Notes: generated by a model from the letters alone, not told the origin. A stretch of 64,000 nucleotides of DNA from Branchiostoma floridae (GCF_000003815.2 NC_049990.1:8480449-8544448); one strand, 5' to 3'. Positions 13,701 through 52,155 are shown, numbered from the stretch's first letter. Program-made: numbers and translations.

Positions 13701-16700
13701 ATGGACTGGAACAGGTAGTTAGCACGCAATAACGGGTAATGAACTTTCTCTTGTAATGGTGAGTTTGTCTCATCTTTCTGTTTCTTTTTGTGTTTTGGTG
13801 TGCTGCTGTCCTTGAAAATCCCCTTCGATAGTTGTCGGGCGAGTTAATAGTGCCTAGAGGGGGTGTATGTTAGCTTGTTTGGGTGTCACATGCTTTCTTC
13901 GTATGTGCCACAAAGTAGGTCTGCAGAATATATGACATAGCCATCTTTCTCAGCTGAAATTGTGCTGAAAGTTTAAGAAGGAAGCATCCACAGAAGGTAT
14001 TTTGCTCACTTGTTTCACTGTTTTGCATATATATAGTGTTGGGTATTTTTGACATTTGATATGCCCTTGTTTTGTTTTGCATAAGAAAATGCATGCAAGG
14101 AATGGGTACTGTGCAACATTTTGTAAGAAGAGCCTGACTGGACACCGGCACGTCATAACAATCCGACGTTGAATAGGCAGAATTTTCCGCTGATTGGGAA
14201 TGTGTGTGTAACAATTCTAAGGAATGTTAGGAACAAAAAGGCAATCTGGTGGCCGATTTTTTTACTTCTCTATTGTGAACAATTGTGATTGCCTACCCTG
14301 CTTCCAAGGTACATTGAATAATTTACAAGTTGTACCTGTGTGTGTCTTTTAAAATGGCACAAATGACAGTGTAATCTGTGCTAGATGAAAAGCTGTCTTT
14401 TTCATGGAGGCTGGTGTGTTATTTGAATGTCTCTCTGAAATATGGTGAGCAGTGTGAACGGTAGAGGGTATCTCATGTTGCTTATTCTGTTATGATTGCA
14501 AATCAAGAACAGGGTTGTTCCTCATGAGTCATACCCCCTTTCCACTAGAGTAGAGGCTAAGTGCTGTCCGACCAAAGATTTGACTGATCAGTCAAGGGAT
14601 TTCATAGATAAAGTAGGAATATTATATGACGTCTATCTGTTTCGTTGTCCTTTTCCCATCATCCTTTGAAATTCATGGTGAGTGTTTCCTTTGTCAGTTT
14701 TGTGTTGAAACAAAGCTCAAAATTTACAAGTATTCTTGAACATTATGCTTGATATTCCAATTATGAAATCCACGGCTAGTTTTGGTGGCTGAGCGATCAC
14801 CATCCAGAGGAAAGGGGGCCTATTAAAGCTGAAATGATGTCTGTCGTTTTCCCCAGACTGTAGGGGAATACATGTTGATGGATGGGGAACTGAGGTGCAT
14901 CATAACTAGATCATTGTCCTGCAAAACAGTCTGTATAACGCTACAAGATTGATGCCCGGGGATATTGACAGCAGGTTGCCTAATCTCATGCATAATGAAG
15001 CCATTTATGTAGGTTGAGTTGAGTTGGAATCGAACGAAATCTTATGCAAGGGTAGAGTGGAAGAGGTACTCGTCAGAGGACATTGAAATTTTATAATGTA
15101 TGATCAGAAGATGCATCGTTTCGGTGCCCATCTCCGCTTTTATGCTTTGGGCCACAGATAGGTGCAAGCACTACAGCAGGGGGCTAGTTCACTGGTAGGT
15201 TACAATGTATGCTGAGTACATTTTTGTGCCTGTTAGATTATTATCTGCTCCGAGAAACATTAAATCCAGAATAATGGGTCCAGAAGTAATGCCCAAATCT
15301 TAAATGTCGGCCTTGTCACTCTGCGTTATTATCATATTCTGAGAATCCATGGTGTTCAATGATATTTTAACGGACCGTGAAAGCTTTCCGGTTCTGGACA
15401 AAGCAAGTGCAGATATAATAGATAACAGCCTGCCACATCCTGATTGGTGAAATGACAAGGCTGAGTTGTTTTTGAGGCGGTTGACCCCATCAGATTTGAG
15501 TGTTTATGGTGTCCAAGGTGTGTGAAATTGAAAGGCTGGACCCAACTCCTGTCTGTAATACGACACCGGAGTTCTGTGACCCAAAGCAGGCTTATCCCTT
15601 TGTCTGGATTCTAACAGGAGGAGTGGCCAAAACCAGTCTTTCTGGGGGCATTTATCCCCGCTTGGTTTACCTGGCTTATCCCTTGTCTCTCCACAACGCC
15701 CTGACATCTTTTGTACGCTGTTCAGCGGCCTATGACGTACATCCTTTCATCCCCAGGAGTTTTGGGGTGCCCATTGCAGCCTGTCTAGGTGCCTGGTGTC
15801 ATGTGATCTGCTAGCACCAGGCTGGAGCCATTCTCTCAGGCACTGCCTGTGAAGGACAGCCCTGTTGCTCTGCCTGCTGATTAGTATTCCCCCCACGCAG
15901 ATGCCCAGAAGTGATTTATACGCTTGTCACAGAGGTAACTTTCCACTACCTTATCTTGGCTTGAAAATGCTGGCATAATCAATAAGTCCTAAATTAGCAG
16001 TATAGCTGACAGTGAGGCTCATCTGTAACTGTGCTCCTCTCTTTTCCCATTTACTCCAGGGCAATTTATTAAGAATGGAGAATTTTGTAAAAAAAAAAAG
16101 GTTTTGTTCTGGCAGGTGGGGTGTTCTAGGGGCAGGCTTGGAAGAGTGCCATATAATCAGAGCTAGCATGGCATTCCACTGCAGTGTTGTATCAATCAAC
16201 ATTATTGTGGCAAGCAGGAGGAAGGACCTAAAGGCGGGATTGATTTTTCATCAGTCAGGCATTTCTGTATCCCCCCTACCCGGGAGACTGCACAGCGCAT
16301 TACCAATCAGAGGAATTGGCTCTGTAAAGTGCTAGCTTCCCCATAAATATTTCCAGGCGCTCTCCCTCGCAAGTTGACCTTTACTACATCAATCCCCCTG
16401 CCCTTTTACCATTCCTCCGAGGATGCCGAGTATATTGCATTCCGCTGTAAATGTTGCGCCTGAATATATTTTAAGATTTCCCCCGCTGTAACAACAATGC
16501 ATAACCCATTTTTGTGTGGTAACTTGATTCTGGTCGCCTCCCACAAAAGCCTGTGTGTACTGAGCCAGGTGGAGAGAATAATACTTGACCTGCGGAAGCA
16601 TTGTTTGCTGGGGGAATGGTATTAAGCACAGTTCGTTGAACCCCTATGCAAATAGAAGGACCCTGTTTGTGGAGCGGGTGCCACGTGCCTCCTCGGTCTC

Positions 16701-19700
16701 GTGTATCCGGTAGGCTGTGACGTCCGCTTTCTCAGACACGGGGTGCCTTCAAAGCTAAGGAAACAAGAAGTGGTGAATGAATAAATATCTTTTCTTTTTT
16801 AATGGTGGATATGCCGGGCTCGAATTAGTTTTTAGGAACATGTGCACTGTTGGGCCTAATTTGAAAATTAAGGTGCACATAAAACATTGGTTGCACATCA
16901 TATGTGTAAGATACTGTAGAATGTCAGCAAAACCTATTTATAAACCTTTTTACCATATTTTTCTTTTCAGAAATTGAACCTGACATTTTATAGCTAAATT
17001 CAGTATTTTAAACACACACGAATACAACAATACTTTTTTTCAAAGACTTCAGTGTCAAGAATATGCTGAACACAAATTACTTACTTGTGTACACTATTGT
17101 GCCTCACAAATACCTATAGTATGTGTTCTGGTGCACTCTCACTCACTAAAAGAATTAGGCCCATAGCTCCAATTTGGATGCATGAAATATGCATTCTAGT
17201 ATTTCAAGCCCTGAGTGGTGTACATGCGTGCTTTTAGGGAAGACTTACTGTTGAGGGATTACTGTATCAGTGTACGAATCTGTAGTCTTATGGAAATGGT
17301 TACATAAGAAGTTGTTATGAATGGTGTTTTGGCTGACTAAGCCCTGGATTTTATGTGGTCACGCAGCAAAACATGAAGGGAATTAGGAGGCTATTTATTC
17401 ATACAAGCAAATGTGGTTTCGTCACGTTGGAGATTTGTTTTTTCAACCTTCATACGTCTTGTTCATTCAGTAGATATGAAGACATACGGTACATGATGTA
17501 TGTACATTACAGGTAGATGCTGCATCTTTTGAACACAATTTGGGAAAAAAATGATAAAAGGAGGGCAATTTTTATATTCAATGTACTTGTGATTCTTTGA
17601 AAAATAGAATCATGATATTTTTGTGGTAATGTCAATCATTATATTATACTGTGGTAGATCTAATGTCAGTGTAGAATGAAATGTTTTTGTGTAAATTTGT
17701 AGCATTGTCTCTGCTGTGGTGGCGTACACAGATGAGTATCCAAGCTATGCTATAGAAAGACCAAATGTCTCTACGGCTCACCAAAATTACAGTACGGACG
17801 CAGTAGGCATGCATTAGTGCAACTCCCTCAAATCTCGGGGTATTTTCCGGGCTTCCCGGCGTCTGTCTTCAGTCTTACAGTGTCTCATTCCCCCAGACAG
17901 AAATTGGTGTAGGATTACGCCTACAGTACCTGGAAGGGAAAACAGCTCCCTAAGTACCTGTTCATTTGTGCGCCTGCCAAACTTTTCCATTACCCGGTAT
18001 ATCTACTGAAGGTAGATTCATCACACGATATGTTTTATATGTTAGCAACTAATGTGTAGTAGTCAGCACTGCGCATGGCGTATGATGTTTGTTATCTGCT
18101 GAGTCCTAAAAGGATTTTCCCCTCATCTGTATGTATGGGTGGAGACTTCTCTTTGTAAGTGGGCCGCAATTGATATGCTGAGTGTCTTGAATGTCCTTGA
18201 CAAATAGCGTCAGGTGCCCATCGATCTGCTGTCACGAATGCCCATAAAGGAGACCCTCTTTTGTGAGGGTTATTTTGCTGATGTCAAACACTGGCTGCCC
18301 ACTGCATAGTGCCTGAGTGCCTGACCAGTTTTCTCTTCATCCTCGGTGGGCCCAGTTAGGGGGTTTGTTTCGTGGGGGCATGCCACATGTTTGCCAGACA
18401 GCATTAGGAACTGACAAGGATTAAGCAGGCCAGGTGTTTGTGAAATGGCATCTGGCAGGGTCTAGAGGCAAGTCCTTTGATTTGTTTGGCCGAAATTTGG
18501 CATAGATTGATCAGGTTACTCTTGTGGTCAGGAAATGTGATGTCATCCCATGCCTGACCTGTAAATGTGTAACTGATTAGAATGTGCTTTGCAAACAGTT
18601 TTAGCATGTTGTTAGCAGTCTGGTAGGGACAAAGTTGGGATATTCAGTATGCAAGGTGTGCATGGCACATATTAAGGTGAGTCCGAGTCGTTCTGTGTTT
18701 GTGTATTTGTTGCTTGTTGTTGTTGTTGTGGTGATGATAATTCTGGCGTGACTTCATTATCTTTTTAGTTTTTTACTGCTGTTTCTTTTTGTAATTTCAC
18801 ATTTTTGAATCAAGATTGAACCACTTCAACAAAGATTGCATCCTTTTTTATCCAAGATGTGTTTAGCTTTTCAAGCATAGAAATTGATACATGGCATAAA
18901 TTTTTGTGGGATTCTAGGGACTCAGGGAGACTGTACCTTACCAAAAGAGTGTCCCTTTTACTAGGTCACCTGGCATTGAAAAGAAGGTAAAGCGGGTCAT
19001 CCTCGATTGTCATTCAAAACTTGCGTGATGCCACATAAATTGTGTGTTTGTATATCCGGCAACATTTCTTTCATGGCCGTTTTTCAGACATGCTATTCCT
19101 AAAATCCCTCTCCTAACCTTTGTTTTGATTTCTATTGGGGCAATTCAGTGCATAGATTTCAGAATAAAAGGTGATAGAACATTTCATGAACATTTTTCTA
19201 TCATGGTCTGTAATGAAAAAAAGCCTAGACGTAGAATAGCCCACATGAATGGTCAACCATCAGTGGGGTCCACCATCGATTTCTTTTCCACACAAGAGTT
19301 TGACCTATGTCTGAAGGACACTTTACTCATATATCCTGTACTATTTCTAGAGACAGAAGTGTTTTTTCTGAAAGGTCAATGGCAAAATGTATTGAATGTG
19401 GTTCCTCCATTGTAACGTTCCATATGTTGTGCAGTGCACAGTTTTTTGTATAGCATTTTTGTTTTCGTTTTTGAAATCCAGGACTTGAAAAGATCAAACA
19501 GGATGTTTTCTTTTATATCAGGCAGGGCTGTCTCCTACATTGAATTTTTTCCTTCCCACTCATTGTTTGGGTGCCCATGTTGCTGATTTTAGTTGCCTAA
19601 AAATACCTTTTCATCAGTTTTGTGGAGGTTGTTGCCGCAAACAAAGGAAGCAGCAGAAGTTCAGATTTTAGGTTGGACAGGGCGACAGTTTTGTCTGTCA

Positions 19701-22222
19701 CAACAAGCAAATTTTGGCTCAGGACGGAGAGATTGCTCCCAGAGAGTGCCCTGAAATCAACATGCAAAACTGAGCACATTTATTTGCAAGGCGAAATCGC
19801 TGATGAAGGTTGCCATTTCCAAAGGGATGCTTATCATTTTTTGGCTCCCAACATTTTAACGCTCCAGTGGAAGCTGATGTTTTCCATGTGGCTTTATCAG
19901 GATGAGGTCATTAATCAACTTAGCCAACAAAGACAAGCTGTTGGAGCAGGTATGTGTAGTTAATGAGTGTTGGAGCCCCACCTACAGTACATGTCCCGAG
20001 CCTGCATGTTTGTATGTAACCCTTGTCCTTTTATTTGCTAAAAAGGTCTTTTGTTGTGTCGGTGGGGTTGGCGCACTTTAGAGGGTCCAAAGGGCATTCG
20101 GTGTGGTTCATGTGAACTGTGTTTATGCCATGGGAAAAGGAAGTATGGATAGGTACTTGCTTTTACCTGTTATATTTGCTAGCAGGTTTTTAAGATTGGC
20201 TGTATACAATAAGTAAGGAAATATTCATTGTGGTGTCATTGCAGGTACCTCTCCCCCAAGAATATACATTTCCAATGCTTCCAATTGATTCAATCAGAAA
20301 CGCAAAATACAGCAAAATCTTCTTTCCCCTTCTACCATGAAATTATGTGCCCACAAAATTGAATTAATTTACCATAGACAACATATTGATAAATAAATAG
20401 ATTGTTTCCATGACATTTTGGGGTGTATTTTTTCCCTACCTTGACTTGCCTGGGAGTGTATGTGCACCTGTCAAAAGTGATAAACGACCCTGTATAGTCC
20501 TGCCTTGCAGTTTAGACACTTGAATGCACATTTTTCATGAGAGTATGACTTTCCCACAAAGACTAACCTTGCTTAGATGCATTTGATATGGGCATTGTTC
20601 CATTTGACGTGCCACACAATAACCTTCTATACCGTATAATTACAAATGTAGGACAGTACAGTAGTCTTTGACATCATTTACAGTAGGACCATCTTACTTT
20701 GATCTGGGTTCTGGGGAACTAGTTCATGGGACTTGCGACAGCTAGAGCCTGTTTTCCACAGAATGCACCCAGAACTTGACTTCTACACATCACCGTAAAC
20801 AGCCAATGTCAACAGAACTGCCCTACCAACCATACTGTTTCATTGTAGATGTGTTTGAAACCCTGTTGAGTTTCTGAGATGGTCCTGGTTTCTGCCAAGA
20901 ACCAACTGGTAACCCATCTAAAGCAAGACTTAGGATATCTAAAATGGAGTCTTTATGGACCTGAAAATAGCATGGCAATTAAATTGTGGTAAATGGTGGT
21001 GACTAAGAAATAGGTTTGAGCCTCCTATCAGAATATATTGGATTTGCAGGTACGTTTATGAAAATCAGCCCTGTTACTGAGTTAGAATATGTTATTTGTT
21101 ATCATTTTCTACCCCACAATCTGCTCGTAGATGATACTTAAGTATTCCCTTGATGATCCTGCAAAGAGACATGATGTAATGGTAGGGGGTGGAGCCAAAC
21201 CTTGCGATCACCCAAGGTCAGCAGCAGGGAATGTATGTCTGGTCCCCTGCCAGATCCCGGGAGACCGCACCATGGATGATGTGGTCATTCCACCCAACCC
21301 AACCTCCCGCAACAATAGGGCCTGAGCAGACATAACTTCAGCCATGCTGTCTGCTTCCCCTGATAGCAGGCGGTCACTCTGGAGTGACCTTGGGATGGTT
21401 GTGGATCTAGGGCGCCATGCTGTAAATATTTATACTTGAGTAGACGCTGTCAGGGCAAATTCATTTACTCTATTCTATGCAGGGCCTAAATAGGACAAAG
21501 GTCAACCGGGCCGGACCTTTTCCTTATAAGTTATTGGGCCTGTACAGACAGTTTAGAATTAAGAATAAGATTGCACAGATTTTGGCTTGAGGCAGCAAAG
21601 GTTTCTTCTTGGTTATATTTTTGGTGCCGTTTGTGTTTTTTGGTGTGTGTGTGACTGTGTACAGCATAAGCCATAACCAAAAGAAAAATGAATGGATCCT
21701 TGTGTTGTCTGTTATGTGGGTAGGCAGTTGGAAATGTTAACAGTAAGGTTGATTGTAGGCCTCCTAGCAGCTTTCTACGGTACTCCAACAGAGACTGAGT
21801 TCTTGTTTCGTATCTCATTTACCAATACTAGCCTTAGAAATATATGGTTTCAAACGATGAGTATCGTGAGAGGAGACATTTGACTTTTGAGTGAGAGATG
21901 CCCTTCCAATACCATGCCCTAGACTATTGATAAAAACGCACTGCCCCTATGGTCTAGAAGAAAAAGGTCACTGGACTATCTTTACCTTTAGGATGTGGTT
22001 ATGCTGGATTAGTAGCCAATGGGCGAGGTCAGAACAGTTTGAAACCTTGTCAAACGTGGTATCAGTTTTGTGTAGAGTTGTTTATTCCATATCTAGGCAG
22101 GTAAAGCCAGGGGCCCAGGTGTGCAGGTTTCAAGTGCTTGAAGTCTAGATGTGTGTTTGTTCAACATGGCTCAGAGCGACGTTTCACCTTTTCAGACACA
22201 TTTCAAACATTTGCCTCATACA
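10702..22222. other. large non-coding interval upstream of TBL1XR1
   Basis: No exon with a recognisable peptide was found in this 11.5-kb stretch. Several segments look more complex and less AT-rich than their surroundings (10702-11000, 12720-13160, 15490-15830, 17820-18000, 18300-18600, 19620-19950) and could be regulatory sequence. That is impression only. A short (TG)n tract lies at about 12890-12908. Confidence 0.5.
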
Positions 22223-22433
22223 TACTGTAAATGTATTTAAGTTTGCAGGGATTTATTTTCGCGGTAGCGGGAAAAATGACTTTTCTCAGTGGTTTTAATT
22301 TTACGGTAGCACCATGCCCTGTAGTCTCTTACTGCCGCGGAAAAATGTTTGCGGTGGTTTTAAGTTAGCGGTAAAGTGGCCACCGCAAGGCCGCGGACAT
22401 TAAACCACCGCAAAAGTGTCTGCATTTACAGTA
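22223..22433. mobile_element. MITE-like element C, relative of element A
   Basis: Bounded by tactgtaaatgtattt and tgcatttacagta in inverted orientation. Internal blocks ttcgcggtagcggg, gtggttttaa and accaccgc match element A (1815-1993) read in the opposite direction. No coding capacity. Confidence 0.7.
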
Positions 22434-24721
22434 TCGCGATGGGAGACCACCATCCAATTGAAGCTCCTCACATTGTGAAAGTACACTCGGTGAGAGTGTT
22501 ATCCACGTTTTGTGCAAGGTGATCAAGTTTATGTAGTAATCAGTACACACATGCATTGGATCCACCTCCATTTTCTTCAAATGCATCTAAAGCGTTTAAC
22601 TTTTAGAGAAATGACTGACGTTGGCCTTTAAGTGGTGTTCTCACTGAAGGCACTCGAGAAGACTAAAAATATATTTGAACCATATACTTTTGAAAAGGTC
22701 TATGGTTTTTGTTCAGTCTATCTCCTCTGTCAGAGTGTTCTATTTTAAGTATTCTCTTAGTTGAAAGTGATGCTCCAAAAACTATGAAGATATATTAAGC
22801 ATTCTTGACTATTAAATGTCTTTTTAAATGATCATAAACATGACATGAAATTTGCAACCTTACTTCTCTATCTTTGTGTGCTGTCTGCCTGTTGCTAATT
22901 ACACGCTAATTAGCGCCCCTTCATAATGCCAAGTCCCGCATGGGACCTCATAATGCCATAATTGGTTGGTAGAAGCAGGTGCCCAACCATTGTGGTTAAC
23001 AAGTGCAATTGGGTCAAGTCTTTCCCAGCATCTGTAGGCTGTCCCAATCATTGGGCTGGAATTACAGTGTGCTGATTAGAGCCTGGGTCTGTTGTCTGCT
23101 CGCATCAGTGTTCTCATTATCTGGCTGTGTTGTATTTTTGTATTTTTCAGAATCAGCCCACAGTCAGAAGCTGAAGTAAAAGAGTTGTATTTGTAAAACA
23201 GTGGTCTAGTCAGGTTGAATTTTTTTTTTCGTCCCCTAGATTTTGAATGGAAATCCTGTCGAAGGCGCTATGATCCTAGGGTGGTCTGGGGGCATGCCCC
23301 CTTGGAAAGTTTTAAATCTAGAGACTAGACCCTCTGAAATACTATTTCCCAAATTTTGTTGGTAAATTCATTTAAAGTAAAAAGTTTGGCCGACTGGTAG
23401 TTTTGAACTTTGATGACCTTCTGGCTATAAAGTACTTGAGCCAGATTTAGCTGACAGTGTGATAGCAGTAGAAATGTAATGCCAGCTACCTTAGCACGAG
23501 GATGGTTAATACTTGAGAGAGAAATCTGCTTCACACTCAGCCATCAACAAAAGTGTCTGATATAGATGGCAACTCCATAATGTTATCAACTAAGCCAGGG
23601 TCCTGTCTTTATCAGTCTTAACCAGATGTTGCCTTTAACTTATCGTTCCTGGCATTTGCGATTGACTGGGAAATGGGTGCATTTGTCTTCAGCTGTCATG
23701 CTATGATAGGCAGTTATGATTAGAAACCCCCTCAAAACAAGGGATGTTCCCGCAAGCTGTTGCTTTTCCAGTAATTGCCATTTGATAAAGTGTGTGTTCT
23801 GTGTTGTATGTGTTGTGTGGAGACAGCTTGTGATGTTATGAATCCGAGATGTCACAACCATATGATATGAGAGGGTCTGCATGGGGGTAATGCTGAATGA
23901 TAAATGAAGGAGGACCAGAAAGGGTAAATTCAGGAGGGACGGCAATGATAAATTGGCTTCTTATTGCAAAACACTTTCGGGAAAGTCCATTGGATTGTTC
24001 CTTTAAGGTTTGTATACGTAAGGTGTCTGGCAAAAATCTGTAAACACTAACATAACTGGACACTTTTGTGCCCACCTGATGTTCAACTTCGCGATCCAAA
24101 GAATTTGTCACGATGAATTCAGGATATCAACTAGAATCAAAGGGACCAATTATGCTTCATGAATGATTTACCAGCAATGTTTGATGTTGAATCAGAGAGG
24201 CCTGACTAGCGGTGATTTATCATTTTATGGTGCATTAAGATAGCTGACTGCTCCTCATGCAAACATGCATGGATAATAGTCCTACCTACGGATGCTTTTT
24301 TGGCAAGAAAAGACATAGAGCTTGGTACAAATATGCTAATCTTGTTTGTTGTCTGAAATACAGGTCACAGTTTGACAGGGGGTTGACCCCTTGCTTTGAG
24401 AAAACTGTTTTACACTTGAATGAGGGGCCATTGTGCACTTATGCAAATAATCAAAGAAAGAAAGATTTATTAATTTTTTTTATGAGTGCATGTGTGGTCT
24501 ATATGGTTACAGATATCAACGGATGATGAACCAGATTTAGGACCATATTCAAAACAGTTGTCAGAATTATTTTCATAAAAGGTTTTATTTATTATGTTAT
24601 TACATAAATTCTGTTGACACTATCTGTCATCAATTCTTGCTGAATAGACAATTAACTAAAAAAAACTGATTATTGTCTGGCAATCAAAAATAATGTTCTA
24701 TTTCCTGTTTTCCATGCGTAG

Positions 24722-24811
24722 GTGTGTCTTTCTTTGAGTGGCGGAAGCTGATGTGTTGTCTGGGGAGGTAGCGAGCACAACGGGACGGACAGACAGACAG
24801 ACACGGCCACC
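24722..24811 (+). other. TBL1XR1: 5' UTR part of TBL1XR1 first coding exon
   Basis: A pyrimidine-rich tract followed by ccatgcgtag provides a 3' splice site ending at 24721, so the 5' UTR begins at 24722 in this exon and at least one further non-coding exon should lie upstream. A short (GACA)n tract precedes the start codon, whose context gccaccATGa matches the Kozak consensus. Confidence 0.6.
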
Positions 24812-48320
<23,509 letters not shown>

Positions 48321-51300
48321 TGAGGGACACTCACACACACTGTACAAAGAATGAACAATATCGTGTTTGTAGAACTCTTCAAGTTTGACGCTGCCAGCGA
48401 TGACTTTGAGTCTTATCGGAACACAACGTGACCAATCGGAAACCAGACTGTTCGAGATGACCACGGAGCGATCGGGTGTCGGCACGGCGAACAGTTTTGA
48501 ACCTGACAACGAGGAGGAGCCAAGGAGTTCCTGAATGAACATGTCACCACGATCAGCAGCACAGGACGACCCAAGTCTTCTCTTGGACGGACGTTGGGAA
48601 GGGAAGGAGCAATTCGTTCACATTGGACGAAACTTGGATACCTTGTATCCCCAAGGATAAAAGCGTGTGCACCGCGACAGACATTGTGATTTCAACTCAA
48701 CATTTGATTGTACCACATACGAAAGCACCCTCTCTGAAGTGACGGATGTTTAATACAGCCCAGCCTAGCACATGATTTATCCCTAGGTGTATGTTACCAA
48801 GTGTATGATTCAGTGTTGTCTCTAGTATTATCCTTATTAACTCCTGCCAAAGCACCACATAAATGAGTATACTTATTATCAAATCGTGAAGTATGGATCA
48901 TTATTTTCCCCTGTTGTATATTTATTCCGGTGTTGTGCCCCTGTATATTTTTGTCCGACTCTGTTGATGTTCTGGTTAGTAGGTTAAAGAACAAGAGCCA
49001 GTGTGTTGGTTTGGTTAGGCTTTGCTGTTGTTTTCAGATGGTCAAAGAAAGTGACACTGTGAGCACCAATCACTGCCCAGGGTTGTGGAGGGGTCAAAGG
49101 TTAGGAGGTCAGTAGTGACAAACCAAAACTGTACATAAATCCAGTGATCAGGGTATTGTGTAAAATGGCCAGTAGAGCGGAATAGGGTGGTAGATGATTT
49201 AAAAACATGAAAAAAGGGTTAGACGGGTGTTCAGAAAAAGATCGTCACCCCCCTTCCTACCTGATCCTCAAAAAACAAAACTGACAGCTTCTTTTTTTGC
49301 TTGGGTAAAATCACAGGTCAGGTCAACTGTCCTATAATCCAAACACATGACAGAGCCGCTCAGAAAGAAACCTCAAGGCATTGGTTCGATTCCCAAGACT
49401 GTACAAGGGCAGATGAGCCTCCAGTCAAGCGCAGGTGGTGATGTTTTCTTTGTTTTCAAAGGCCTGTGGGGCCAACCAATATGAAGCACGCATATGTTGC
49501 AACTTAAGGAATTTTTGTCCCAAGATGCACTTCTGTGGGGTCAAGTCCCAGGATGCACTGCTGTGAGGTCAAGTCCCAGAATGCATTGGTGTGATGTCAT
49601 GTCCCAAGATTCATTGCTGGAGGACTGATTTTTTTCCTGCTGCTCACTCGGTCGTGTGTAACTGTCACAAAAAAATTTGTATCCTCAGCAGAAAAGAAAC
49701 TTTGTAACGTACACAGAATCAAGGTGTAAAACACGTTTGTATCTATCTCTTTGCATCTGTAGCACAGACGTTTTCTACTGACAGAGGATTTTGATAAATT
49801 CCGTATGATGAGTACAGTCACTGTTGTGTGTAACTAAGGGGATATACATGTACATGTATCAACCAAGCAGGGGTCCATCTCAATGAAGCAGACACTTACT
49901 TTAGCAGCCACCATTGGCCGGCAAAAGCTCATTTTGCAGTTTAGCTTCTTTGTTAGTGGTAATAGTACCATAACATGGTGACTACATTTGTATATTGTGA
50001 CTAAAAGTTTTCCATGTCTACTGCTTTTAGTAACTACCTTGTCTGTTTTGTTTGTGCCACTGCGTAGCTGCAGATGTCAAACTGCCAGTTTCAAATTTAA
50101 GATAGTGGCCCAGAAAGGGTCATATTGATAGTTGGCAGCTTGTTTGTTAAAGTGATATGTTTGCTTGCCTGTGACTTTTACGTTGAAGGAACTCAACGTT
50201 AAAACCCTGCCCAACTCCCTCCACTTGGATGTATCCTGTGCTGTATGGTCAATCGCAAGACTTGATCTTTAAACAATTTGTATCTATGATTGTCTGGTAA
50301 CGTTGGTATGTACAAAATTGTTCCTGTATGATAGTCCCTAGATATGTACTGATTATATTTCAAAAGAATTGTACAAAGAAGATGCACTGTTAGATTTTTT
50401 AATGTCCAGAGACGTCACTGTAATATTGGGATTGCTATTTTTGGTAGGTAGCTTGCAAGCGTTGTGTCCATAATGCTGGTTGGTCCAGTGTTAGCAATGT
50501 ATTATTATGTCATGTGGTAATCTTTGGTCTCTTTGCTGCAAATTCGCTGCTGGTTTTCTTCTACTGCATGCTCACATGCCACACCACCCCCCTCCCCCAT
50601 GACATTAACACAAAAAGACATTTAAGGTTGACCTGTGTGTCACATTCAGAGTCCACAGAGTATGTTGCACACCCAAGTTGTTGTTTTGACTACTCTACAT
50701 TTATGTAAATGTGTTCAACTAGCCTCTACCAAGCGCCCCAGGTCGCTGGAAAAATGATAGAAATTGGCCAAATAGACAGAAAACACACCAGAGGAGTTGG
50801 TTTGCTACAGAGTACAGTACCAGGGGAGCCTGGTAGATGCTAGTGTTCAACAAGTTATCTTTATTTTTCCTCTATCATTTTCTACATCTCTGTCATCAAA
50901 TTTGAACCAGAAGACTGTGACTCCTAGATGCCTCTGTACTCTCTGTAGTTAAGAAAGCACATTTGTATAATGTAAGCGTAAGTTTTCCAAAACCAACTTG
51001 GGTGGACAACATACCCATCACCTTGCTAGAAATGGACTGTTAGTAGTGTTACCACCTCTCTTTGCAGGCAGCACCTCTGAAAGAATCTTGTTTTGTTCAT
51101 TGACGATGATAAGATTATGTAGTTCACTCACACTGTCTGTTGTAAGTGTGCTGCTGTACATACGAAGCTGTCATGGTCGGGACATCTGATGGATATGGGG
51201 ATCATGTCATATGTTGCTTAAACCAGCATTGGAAGCTGAGCTGAAGTTGTTGAAGCTAATTTTTATTAAACATTTTGTGAGTTCTCTCATGAAAACTGTT

Positions 51301-51743
51301 ACCAAAGTAATCTGTTTCATGTGTATACTATTACAAAATTTACTACATTTCTTTCAAAACTTCCATATTTTGAAAATGTGGCAAGATCTCTCAACATTAT
51401 TCTGATTAACATAAAGCAGGTTGATTCACATAAATAAATATCATGCTTATTATTGCCACCTAAAAATGTTGACTTTTCATCGTATGCGCCAGTGATTGAT
51501 AAAAGAATGGTTTGAAAATGCACTTTTCAATTCTGAAACATTTTGTATTAAAAGAAAGCTTGCATTACACTTCAGCTCAGCTTGCAGTGTGGACTCCTAA
51601 CCCTGGTTGTTGTTTTGATTCAAGGTGCTTTTTTGCTTCTGAGTTGCTGGCCTGTGCAGTGTCTAATTCAGCGTACTTTCTGACTGAAGAATCCTACCTC
51701 TGAACCTGTAGCTTTCGTGATTTAAAACCCAGTCTGGAATAAA
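48321..51743 (+). other. TBL1XR1: probable long 3' UTR of TBL1XR1
   Basis: No gene is recognised between the TBL1XR1 stop and the convergent MRNIP gene. The first suitable AATAAA signals on the + strand are at 51433-51438 and 51738-51743. If used they give a 3' UTR of about 3.1-3.4 kb. A shorter UTR with a variant signal is possible. Confidence 0.35.
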
Positions 51744-51814
51744 AAAATTGCTATATTTTGATATGACGGAACTGGTGTTTGCAATTTCTCCTTGTGTTTG
51801 AAGCACCACACAAG

Positions 51815-52155
51815 CATTTAGTTCAGTTAAATCTAGCACACAGATAAAGTAAGGGTACCATACACACGTATATCTAGTTTCATATAAATATAGTACACTT
51901 AGCGTTTAGGTATACATGTACTAGTATAGGTACATTTAGTATATACCCTAGTAAAGTAGCATACCCAGACTATAGGGACATTTGGTATTTAATTTATATG
52001 TACACCAACTCCAGCATCTAGTTTTAGGTAAACCTAGCATACACAGACTAGCATTTAGACACGTCATGAGTCTACTATCTATCATAAGGTAAATTTAGCT
52101 TATTCATTTAGCTTTAGGTAAATATAGCCTTCACAGACTAGCATGTAATACTCCA
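51815..52155. repeat. degenerate tandem repeat around 'ctagcatttagN(n)taggtaaa'
   Basis: Phrases such as tttaggtaaacctagcatac, tttaggtaaatatagcc and 'acacagactagcat(t/g)ta' recur irregularly, with spacing from about 40 to 60 bp. Non-coding and AT-rich. Confidence 0.6.

Noticed and set aside
19044-19963. Open frames of 123 and 113 codons upstream of TBL1XR1
   Set aside because: No family resemblance and no matching splice partners. More likely non-coding sequence.
49370-49410. 'ggttcgattccc' as a tRNA gene
   Set aside because: The upstream sequence does not fold into D- and anticodon arms. At most a decayed SINE.
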